NCBI GenBank assembly: GCA_964392965.1
Contig: CAYMSA010000100.1
Location: 1-5,524, forward strand
Direction of reading: 5' to 3'
DNA from: CAYMSA01 sp964392965
Lineage (GTDB): Bacteria; Actinomycetota; Coriobacteriia; Anaerosomatales; Anaerosomataceae
DNA length: 5,524 nt
Shown here: one piece after another, positions 1 to 5,524 of the stretch
How positions within the stretch are numbered: position 1 is the first letter of the stretch
How the letters are laid out: every line of letters starts with the position of its first letter
Notes under the pieces: model-generated
The model's database searches: none
Told to the model about the DNA's origin: nothing
Seen by the model: only the letters and a program-made list of their open reading frames with translations
Translations under genes and position numbers: made by a program

Positions 1-1126
1 AGATCCTCCGGTACTTCCTGAGCGCGACGATGTTCAGCACGAAGAACAGCAGCGCGAACGCCCAGAGCACCGCGAGGTCGCCCGCGATGCCGTCGATGCC
101 GCGCCCACGCAGCATGACATCGCGCATCGCGTCCGCGCCGTACGTCACGGGGAAGCACCTCGAGAGCACCTGCATCCACCGCGGCGTCTGCGAGAGGTCG
201 AACGCGCCCGAGAGCAGGATCTGCGGGATGACGATGATCTGGAGCAGCTGTATGACCTGCAGCTCGGTCGATGCGTACTCGGACACGAGGATGCCGAGCG
301 TGAGGGAGACGAGCGCCATGCTCTCGGCCACCACGAGGACGAGCAGGAAGCTTCCGGTGTTGGTGAAGCCCACCCAGTAAACAGCGGCGAGCGCCACGAT
401 GAGCGTCTGGATGAGCGAGAACACGCCGAAGCCGAGAATGTAGCCGAGCACGATCTGCCAGCGGCGGATGGGCGTGGCCATCACGCGCTCGAGCGTGCCG
501 CCCGTGCGTTCGCGGACGAAGCTGATGCCGCTCGTGATGAACACGAAGAAGAACACGAAGATGCCGATGAACACCGGGCCGTAGAAGTCGAAGCCCTCCA
601 TGTCCTCGCCGCCGTGCACGTAGGTGACGTCAGGCGCCGAGGGCGGCTCGAAGTCCGACATGTCCAGTAGGCCTGAGATGTCGATGTACTCGGAGAGGTC
701 GATCTCCATGCCTCCCGGGAGCGTGAACGTGGGGAGCTCCACCGTGGGCGGCTCGACGGTGTCCCGCATCGCCGAGGCCACCGCGCGCACCACCTTGCCG
801 GTCCTTGAGGGGTCGGAGCCTTCGACCCACACGGCGTAGCTGTCGCCGTCCGGACGTACGAACGCGTCCGCGTCGGCCTCCTCGAGGCGTGCGAGCGCCT
901 CAGCGCGCGATGCCGTCTCCACCCGGACGTCCGCGTCCTCGAGCGCCTGCGAGAACTCGGCGCTCACGCCCTCGGTCAGGACGAGCGGTTCGTAGGCGGG
1001 CGACCCGAACATGACGTCGAGGATGAACAGTCCGATGATCGGCGCGATGATCATCATGAACAGGGTCCGACGGTCGTGCTTGAACTGCCGGAGAATCCGC
1101 AGCATGACGGCGAGGGCGTTACGCAT
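1..1126 (-). CDS. ABC-2 type transporter permease, C-terminus cut by window edge
   Basis: This is the membrane subunit of an ABC-2 exporter, which would form the channel driven by the adjacent ATPase; the substrate cannot be read from the sequence. The frame is open from ATG (1126-1124) to the edge, 375 codons. That is near the usual length for this family, so only the last few residues should be missing. A basic N-terminus is followed by TM1 (about 22-38), a long hydrophilic extracytoplasmic loop (about 39-180), then hydrophobic segments at about 183-204, 224-252, 259-281, 290-308 and 346-368. Family hallmarks are RERTGGTLERVMATP (205-219) after TM2 and the SGAFDL...FPVTYGADAMR stretch (306-335). 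The large loop between TM1 and TM2 fits the NatB/YhhJ-like (ABC2_membrane_3) type. A G-rich AAGGGGGG (1139-1132) lies 5 nt before the start, inside the ATPase 3' end, and the two frames overlap by 8 bp, suggesting translational coupling. No stop or frameshift interrupts it. Confidence 0.9.
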   Translation of the reverse strand, partial: MRNALAVMLRILRQFKHDRRTLFMMIIAPIIGLFILDVMFGSPAYEPLVLTEGVSAEFSQALEDADVRVETASRAEALARLEEADADAFVRPDGDSYAVWVEGSDPSRTGKVVRAVASAMRDTVEPPTVELPTFTLPGGMEIDLSEYIDISGLLDMSDFEPPSAPDVTYVHGGEDMEGFDFYGPVFIGIFVFFFVFITSGISFVRERTGGTLERVMATPIRRWQIVLGYILGFGVFSLIQTLIVALAAVYWVGFTNTGSFLLVLVVAESMALVSLTLGILVSEYASTELQVIQLLQIIVIPQILLSGAFDLSQTPRWMQVLSRCFPVTYGADAMRDVMLRGRGIDGIAGDLAVLWAFALLFFVLNIVALRKYRRI

Positions 1127-1874
1127 CGTCGCCCCCCTTCGCAGGAGTGACGTCGGGCGTTGTCGCGAGCGCGAAGTGCAGGAAAGCGTCCTCGAGCGTG
1201 GCGGCCGCGGCCCGGGTTTTGAGGTCCGCAGGCGTGCCCTGCGCGATGAAGACGCCGTCGCGTATCATCGCAAGCCGGTCGCAGCGTTCGGCCTCGTCCA
1301 TGACGTGCGTCGTCACGATGATGCTGGTCCCCCGGGTGGCCATCGCGCGGAAGGCGTTCCAGATGTCCGCGCGGTGCAGTGGGTCCAGGCCGATCGTGGG
1401 TTCGTCGAGGATGAGCAGCTCCGGCTCGTGCAGCAGGGCGGTCGCGAGCGAGAGCCGCCTACGCATACCGCCCGAGTAATCGCGCACGAGCTTGTGCGGG
1501 TCCACGGTGAGGTGCGCGGTGCCGAGCGCGCGGACAGCTGCCTCCCGAAGCTCGGCTCCCCGCAGCCCGTAGATCGCGCCGAAGAACGCCAGGTTCTCCG
1601 ATGCGGTGAGGTCCATGTAGAGCGCGTCCGACTGGGCCATGTACCCCATGCGTCGCATGAGCGCGAGCGACGGCATGCGCTCGCCGAATGCCGTGACCTA
1701 GCCGGAGGCGGGCTCGGCCACCCCTGCGAGCACGTTCACGAGCGTCGTCTTGCCGGCGCCGGACGGCCCGACGAGGCCGAGGATCTCCCCGGGCTCCACG
1801 TCGAGCGAGAGGCCGAGCAGTACCTCCTGGCGACCGAAGCGTTGGTGTACGTCACGAGCGGAGAGCACGGGCAT
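1119..1874 (-). pseudogene. ABC transporter ATPase of the ABC-2 exporter, interrupted by an in-frame TAG
   Basis: This is the nucleotide-binding subunit that would hydrolyse ATP to power the adjacent permease. With codon 59 bridged it is 251 codons long, and all motifs lie in one frame: Walker A GPSGAGKTT (36-44), Q-loop GYMAQ (Q81), signature YSGGMRRR (133-140), Walker B LLILDEP (D157, E158), D-loop GLDP (162-165) and switch histidine TTH (H190). Codon 59 (1700-1698) is TAG, falling in the ASG-x-VTAFG stretch just after Walker A, where homologues carry a variable, usually polar residue. One base change from GAG, CAG or AAG would explain it. Without readthrough the product is a 58-residue stub. 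Reinitiation at ATG 1676-1674 would give 185 residues lacking Walker A. I chose the ATG at 1874 because GAGGAG lies 5 nt upstream; the frame extends to a TTG at 1982, but that extension does not look like an ATPase N-terminus. The stop is TAA (1121-1119), overlapping the permease start. A sequencing error or a recent mutation are both possible. Confidence 0.85.
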
Positions 1875-1879
1875 GGTCA

Positions 1880-1885
1880 CTCCTC
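1880..1885 (-). promoter_or_regulatory. Ribosome binding site of the ABC ATPase
   Basis: GAGGAG on the minus strand lies 5 nt before the ATG at 1874-1872. It decides the start in favour of this ATG over the upstream TTG at 1982. Confidence 0.75.
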
Positions 1886-1972
1886 GGCGGTGGACGGCCG
1901 GACGCGACACAGAAAGCGCATGAGAAGGCCCACACTGCGGCGACCCCGACACCATACTGCTCCTCGGGACGC

Positions 1973-1990
1973 CGGCGCTCAAGAGCGCCG
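1973..1990. repeat. Inverted repeat with 8 bp arms, candidate operator in the divergent intergenic region
   Basis: The sequence reads CGGCGCTC-AA-GAGCGCCG: two perfect 8 bp arms around a 2 nt centre. It sits in the 197 bp between the divergent ATPase and protease starts, 81 nt before the protease start codon and about 98 nt before the ATPase start. The size and tight spacing suit a dimeric repressor site. As RNA it could form a 7 bp stem with a CAAG tetraloop, but no T-run follows on either strand, so it is not a typical intrinsic terminator. In GC-rich DNA a dyad of this size can also arise by chance. No regulator gene is visible in the window. Confidence 0.4.
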
Positions 1991-2058
1991 CGCGCGTACA
2001 GGCTTGCCGTCGGCTCGAAGGGGTAGATTCCCTGCGTGCTTACTCGTCAGCCGCGTTC

Positions 2059-2065
2059 AAGGAGG
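2059..2065 (+). promoter_or_regulatory. Ribosome binding site that sets the protease start
   Basis: AAGGAGG, a near-perfect Shine-Dalgarno sequence, lies 6 nt before the GTG at 2072-2074. The frame is open back to another GTG at 2036, but that one lacks a comparable site. The downstream GTG also gives a normal signal peptide with two early arginines. Confidence 0.85.
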
Positions 2066-2071
2066 CAGGCC

Positions 2072-5000
2072 GTGTCACGTCGTGCGCGCATTCCGGTTGT
2101 GTGTGCGGTGCTTGCCGTAGCGCTGGTGGCAGCGCTCGTCCCGCTAGGGTATGCCGCCCCGGTTGCGGGGGAAGGGGATGATGCCACCAGGCGCTGGACG
2201 GGATCGCAGCAGACGCTGGGGCACTCGAAGGATCCGTTCGTTCAGGGCGAGGTGCTCGTCAAGTTCAGGTCGGGCGTGGCGGGCACCGCTGCGGCGACGA
2301 GCGCGCACCGTGCCGTAGGAGCGACGCGCCTGAAGGGCTTTGACGCTGTCGACGGGCTCGAGCTCGTTCGGCTCAAGCCGGGTGCCGAGATTGAGAAGGC
2401 GGTCGCCGCCTACGAAGCGATGCCTGCGGTCGAGTACGCGCAGCCCAACTACCGCATCAAGCTGTCGGCGACCACGCCCGATGACGCCCTGTTCCCCCAG
2501 CTGTGGGGTCTCGACAACACCGGACAGACGGTGGGGCCCAACCCGGGGACGCCCGACGCGGACATCGATGCGCCGGAGGCCTGGGATGTGACGACTGGCA
2601 GCGCTGATGTGCTCATCGCGGTGATCGACACGGGCATCGACTACTCGCACCCCGATCTCGTCGGTAACGTGTGGACGAACGCCGGCGAGATTCCGGGAAA
2701 CGACACCGACGATGATGGCAACGGTTGGGTCGATGACGTGTACGGCGCCGACACAGTGAACGAGGACGCCGACCCGATGGACGACTACGGGCACGGCACC
2801 CACTGCGCCGGGACCATCGGTGGTGTCGGCGATAACGGCATAGGCGTCGCGGGCGTCAACTGGGACGTCTCGGTCATGGGCGTCAAGACGTTCGACGCAG
2901 GAGGATGGGGAACCACCGAGGACATCCTCGAGGGCTTCGCCTACGCGCTCGACGCAGGAGCGACCGTTCTGAGCTGCTCATGGGGCGGATACGACGAGGA
3001 TCTCGCAATCTATGACGCTATCGCCGCTGCGCCTGACGCGCTCTTCGTCGTGGCTGCTGGCAATGACTCCTCGGACATCGATGGCGAGTATCCGGCCTAT
3101 CCGGCGGCGTTCGACCTCGAGAACATCCTGACCGTCGGTGCCACGGACCCGAACGACCTGCCGGCGTGGTTCACCAACTACGGCGCGACGAGCGTTGACG
3201 TGTTCGCGCCGGGCGAGACGATTCTCAGCACGGTCCCGGGCATCCGCTCGCTGCTCTTCGACAATGACCTCACGTTCGATACCCTCTACGCGGACGACCT
3301 CTCAGATATGGACGACTGGGTGTCGAGCGATCCGTCCGCGCCCTGGGAGCTCACGGCAGAGTACTTCGTCTCAGCGCCAACCGGCATGGCACGTCTCGGC
3401 TATGGCAACGATGAGGCGTCGTATGTGGACGGCACCGTGCCGATCGACCTGAGCACGGCGATCGCGCCGTATCTGGTCTTCGAGCTCGGTGGCATCATGG
3501 AGATGTACGCGGATGTGGCGGTCGTGGGTGTGTACGACGTGTCGGAAGACCGGTACACGGCCCTCAACACGTTCTGGGAGCTCGGCACGTCCGGCTTCCA
3601 GACGCAGTACGTCGATCTCAAGGCCTGCATCGGGCAGGACGACCTCTACCTGTGGTTCGGCCTGCAGTCCGATGCGTCGATCTCCGCCGACGACGGGTAC
3701 GAGGGCGTCTGGGTGGACGACGTGCGCGTGATCGACATCGGCACCTCTTTGGGGAATCTCTTTGCCGATGACTTCGCGGGCCTGACCGCCTGGAACACGA
3801 CGCAGTACATCAACTCGCAGTGGGTACACGACCCGATGATCGGCTCCACAGCTCCAGGCTCGGCGGCTATCGCGTCCTACGCACCCAACGAGTGGTCGGT
3901 CATGCTGCTCGACACGCCGATCGATCTCTCACAGATGGGCGCGACGCTCTCATTCGACGCTCTGTACGACATCGAGTCCTACTACGACACCGTGATCGTC
4001 GCGGCGACCAGCGACGGCGGACAGAACTGGTGGTACCTCGACCAGCTCACCGGCATCAGCGGCGGTGGCAGCACGATGACCTGGGAACACCGCAGCGTTT
4101 CGCTCGCCGAGTTCACCGGCGCTGAGAGCGTGCAGATCGCCTTCCATCTGATGTCCGACGGCATGGAGCGTGACCGTGGTGCGACTCGCGGGGCGTGGAT
4201 CGATGACGTCTCGATCGACCAGTCGCCGTGGGTCATGAGCGAGCCGGACTACGAGAACGCGTACCAGTACGCCGACGGCACGTCGATGGCCACTCCTCAC
4301 GTGGGCGGCATCGTCGGCCTGCTGTTGGCCGAGCAACCGGGCGCCTCGGTGGCGGAACTCAAGGCCGCGGTCATGGATACCGTCGACCAGCACGAGTCGC
4401 TCGAGGGCCTGTGCGTGACGGGCGGTCGCGTGAACGCGGCCTCGGCACTCGTGGCGCTCGGGAATCAGCCGCCGATCGCTGTTGACGATGAGTACATCAC
4501 GGAGCAGGACCTCGAGCTTGTGGTAGCGGCGCCTGGTGTTCTCGGCAACGACACCGACGCCGAGGACGGCACACTCACGGCGGCCGTCGTGGTGGAGCCC
4601 GAGTTCGGGGCGCTTGCCCTGAACGAAGACGGGTCGTTCACATACACACCGGGCGAGGGTTTCAGCGGCGACGACGGTTTCGTCTACCGAGTGAGTGACG
4701 GCATCGAGCCCTCGGCGGACGCGAACGTGATGATCACCGTCATGCCCAAGAGCACGCTTGAGGACTCAGCGGTGGGCGTGACGTTCGATCGCTTCGTGCC
4801 TTCGACGTCGGTGGCGTACTCCGGCGGTACGTATGTGTACGGGCGCTGGACGGGAACGCGGCTGGATGCGCGGTTCACGGGCTCGGCGATCCGGTGGATC
4901 GGCCCGAAGCAGCCCGGATATGGCAAGGCCGATGTCTATATCGACAACGTGAAGATCGCGACCGTCGACTGCTACGCGCCGGAGGCAGACAAGACACTCT

Positions 5001-5518
5001 CGGCGGTGCTCTTTGAAAGCGAGCCGCTCGAGGACGGACGGCACACGATCTCAATCCGCCTCACCGGCGCCAAGAACGTACTCTCGAGCGGCTACGTGGT
5101 GGTGGTCGATCGCTTCGAGGCGATCAGTGAGGACGCGGTGGGTGGCGCCGTTCGCACCGATGATGCGGCCGCCGACTTCGCCGGGCCGTGGATTCGCGGC
5201 TTCAGCACGACCTACGTCGGCGGCGGGTATAGCTACAGCCGTTGGCGGACGGCGTCGGTGCGGCATACGTTCAACGGCACCCGTGTGGCCTGGATCGGCC
5301 CGCGGATGAACACCTACGGCCGTGCCGAGGTCTGGATCGACGGAATCTACCGGGCGACCGTCTCGCAGTTCGGGCCGACGGGCTGGCGCTGCCGGGTCTG
5401 GGAATCGCCAACGCTCGCGCCGGGCGTGCACACGATCGAGGTACGACCGACCGGTCTGAAGGACGCAGCCTCGCTCTACCCGAACGTGGTGGTGGACGCT
5501 TTCGACGTGACGCCGTAG
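2072..5518 (+). CDS. Secreted multidomain subtilisin-family (S8) serine protease
   Basis: This is a secreted endopeptidase of 1148 residues with a GTG start. The signal peptide is about 1-28 (basic MSRRAR, hydrophobic core, likely cleavage after GYA). The propeptide is about 56-131 and resembles the fervidolysin/I9-like prodomains that fold and inhibit subtilases. The catalytic domain (about 139-797) has Asp186 (VIDTGID), His241 (GHGTHCAGT), oxyanion Asn331 (AAGND) and Ser738 (GTSMATPH), so it should be active. Cys245, four residues after His241, matches the HGTHCAGT motif of the proteinase K group. An acidic DTDDDGNGWVDD loop (211-222) resembles calcium-binding loops of related subtilases. 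Between Asn331 and Ser738 lie 406 residues, against about 65 in subtilisin; the extra sequence (about 391-724) is two MAM-like modules. After the catalytic domain come an Ig/cadherin-like domain (about 799-892) and two tandem repeats (about 899-1018 and 1036-1147). There is no LPXTG, SLH or C-terminal membrane segment, so the protein is probably released or held by its C-terminal modules. It ends with TAG. Substrate is unknown. Confidence 0.93.
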   Translation: MSRRARIPVVCAVLAVALVAALVPLGYAAPVAGEGDDATRRWTGSQQTLGHSKDPFVQGEVLVKFRSGVAGTAAATSAHRAVGATRLKGFDAVDGLELVRLKPGAEIEKAVAAYEAMPAVEYAQPNYRIKLSATTPDDALFPQLWGLDNTGQTVGPNPGTPDADIDAPEAWDVTTGSADVLIAVIDTGIDYSHPDLVGNVWTNAGEIPGNDTDDDGNGWVDDVYGADTVNEDADPMDDYGHGTHCAGTIGGVGDNGIGVAGVNWDVSVMGVKTFDAGGWGTTEDILEGFAYALDAGATVLSCSWGGYDEDLAIYDAIAAAPDALFVVAAGNDSSDIDGEYPAYPAAFDLENILTVGATDPNDLPAWFTNYGATSVDVFAPGETILSTVPGIRSLLFDNDLTFDTLYADDLSDMDDWVSSDPSAPWELTAEYFVSAPTGMARLGYGNDEASYVDGTVPIDLSTAIAPYLVFELGGIMEMYADVAVVGVYDVSEDRYTALNTFWELGTSGFQTQYVDLKACIGQDDLYLWFGLQSDASISADDGYEGVWVDDVRVIDIGTSLGNLFADDFAGLTAWNTTQYINSQWVHDPMIGSTAPGSAAIASYAPNEWSVMLLDTPIDLSQMGATLSFDALYDIESYYDTVIVAATSDGGQNWWYLDQLTGISGGGSTMTWEHRSVSLAEFTGAESVQIAFHLMSDGMERDRGATRGAWIDDVSIDQSPWVMSEPDYENAYQYADGTSMATPHVGGIVGLLLAEQPGASVAELKAAVMDTVDQHESLEGLCVTGGRVNAASALVALGNQPPIAVDDEYITEQDLELVVAAPGVLGNDTDAEDGTLTAAVVVEPEFGALALNEDGSFTYTPGEGFSGDDGFVYRVSDGIEPSADANVMITVMPKSTLEDSAVGVTFDRFVPSTSVAYSGGTYVYGRWTGTRLDARFTGSAIRWIGPKQPGYGKADVYIDNVKIATVDCYAPEADKTLSAVLFESEPLEDGRHTISIRLTGAKNVLSSGYVVVVDRFEAISEDAVGGAVRTDDAAADFAGPWIRGFSTTYVGGGYSYSRWRTASVRHTFNGTRVAWIGPRMNTYGRAEVWIDGIYRATVSQFGPTGWRCRVWESPTLAPGVHTIEVRPTGLKDAASLYPNVVVDAFDVTP
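3284..3742 (+). other. Insert module 1 within the protease catalytic domain (MAM-like/jelly-roll)
   Basis: This covers residues about 405-557. It opens with LYADDLSDMDDW, has a PIDLS strand at 457-461 and closes with GVWVDDVRVIDIG (545-557). The layout (ADD...W near the start, PIDLS in the middle, WxDDV at the end) is shared with the next module. It is typical of the MAM/laminin-like sandwich domains attached to secreted peptidases such as the InhA type. The family assignment is by pattern only. Likely roles are substrate or glycan binding, or gating of the active site. Confidence 0.55.
3755..4222 (+). other. Insert module 2 within the protease catalytic domain (MAM-like/jelly-roll)
   Basis: This covers residues about 562-717. 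It begins NLFADDFAGLTAW, has PIDLS at 616-620, a SDGGQNWWYL strand in the middle and ends GAWIDDVSIDQS (707-718). It is a divergent second copy of module 1 and is closer to the usual MAM-like consensus, which often carries an SDGG..W strand. It ends only about 20 residues before the catalytic Ser738. The domain family name is inferred. Confidence 0.6.
4466..4747 (+). other. Ig/cadherin-like domain of the protease
   Basis: This covers residues about 799-892. It begins NQPPIAVDDEY and contains VLGNDTDAEDG, GSFTYTPGEGFSGDDGF and YRVSDG. These are the hallmarks of the bacterial cadherin-like/Big_9 domains found in large secreted proteins. Acidic residues in the inter-strand loops suggest calcium binding. 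It probably acts as a spacer between the catalytic domain and the C-terminal repeats. Confidence 0.8.
4766..5125 (+). repeat. C-terminal repeat copy 1 of the protease
   Basis: This covers residues about 899-1018. Its landmarks are YSGGTYVYGRW, a RWIGP strand, GYGKADVYID, an EDGRHTISIRLTG strand and a closing YVVVVDRF. The pattern of strands and the G-x-H-T-I turn suggest a galactose-binding-like jelly-roll, as found in carbohydrate-binding modules. I do not recognise a named family. It aligns along its length with copy 2. Confidence 0.75.
5177..5515 (+). repeat. C-terminal repeat copy 2 of the protease
   Basis: This covers residues about 1036-1147. It mirrors copy 1: VGGGYSYSRW, AWIGP, TYGRAEVWIDG, APGVHTIEVRPTG and a closing NVVVDAFDV just before the stop. 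The copies are clearly homologous but much diverged at the protein level, so the duplication is old. An acidic and alanine-rich linker (about 1019-1035) joins them. The protein ends directly after this repeat with no sorting signal. Confidence 0.75.
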
Positions 5519-5524
5519 CCGCGC

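Noticed and set aside
1698..1700. TAG read as pyrrolysine or as a reassigned sense codon
   Set aside because: ABC ATPases are not known pyrrolysine proteins, no pyl gene is visible, and TAG serves as the terminal stop of the protease at 5516-5518. A mutation or sequence error is simpler.
1676..1700. Frameshift as the cause of the ATPase interruption
   Set aside because: The segments on both sides of the stop are in the same reading frame and homology continues directly across it, so no insertion or deletion is needed.
1875..1982. ATPase start at TTG 1982, adding 36 residues
   Set aside because: The GAGGAG site supports ATG 1874, which gives a standard ATPase N-terminus. The extension has no family similarity and would overlap the inverted repeat.
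2004..2029. Possible promoter TTGCCG / TAGATT ahead of the protease
   Set aside because: The spacer is only 14 nt and the hexamers match consensus loosely. I could not separate it from chance.
2036..2071. Protease start at the upstream GTG, adding 12 residues
   Set aside because: AAGGAGG at 2059-2065 is correctly spaced for the GTG at 2072 and lies inside this extension. The extra arginine-rich residues would also make the signal peptide n-region unusually long.
1011..2120. Long plus-strand open frame (369 codons) running antisense to the ATPase and through the intergenic region
   Set aside because: Its product is arginine- and histidine-rich with no recognisable domain. It is fully antisense to an ATPase with all conserved motifs and runs out of frame into the protease start. 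It is a by-product of GC-rich codon bias.
2144..2803. Minus-strand open frame (219 codons) antisense to the protease N-terminal half
   Set aside because: It lies opposite the propeptide and catalytic motifs, has no family signature and reflects the third-position GC of the true gene.

Overview
The window is GC-rich bacterial DNA with strong G/C preference at third codon positions, clear Shine-Dalgarno sites and one GTG start. Codon choice and protein style suit a high-GC bacterium. An actinomycetote is my best guess, possibly a Coriobacteriia-like lineage, but no rRNA or marker gene is present, so the placement is weak.

The left third (1-1874, minus strand) is a two-gene ABC-2 type exporter operon. 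It is transcribed leftward: an ATPase (1874 to 1119) overlaps by 8 bp a membrane permease (1126 leftward, running off the window edge). The permease frame is open for all 375 visible codons. The ATPase has every nucleotide-binding motif in one frame, but a single in-frame TAG (1698-1700) separates the Walker A part from the rest. As written the ATPase is broken, while its partner looks intact.

A short divergent intergenic region (1875-2071) holds ribosome binding sites for both directions and an 8+8 bp inverted repeat at 1973-1990 that could be an operator. I see no convincing promoter.

The right two thirds (2072-5518, plus strand) encode one 1148-residue secreted subtilisin-family (S8) serine protease. 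It has a signal peptide, a propeptide and a complete Asp/His/Asn/Ser set. Two related MAM-like/jelly-roll modules, about 335 residues in total, are inserted into the catalytic domain a few residues before the catalytic Ser. An Ig/cadherin-like domain and two tandem copies of a roughly 110-120 residue repeat form the C-terminus. No cell-wall sorting signal or SLH domain is present. Nothing ties the protease functionally to the exporter: the protease has its own Sec signal, and the two units share only the intergenic region. The most unusual points are the split catalytic domain of the protease and the lone amber codon in the ATPase.
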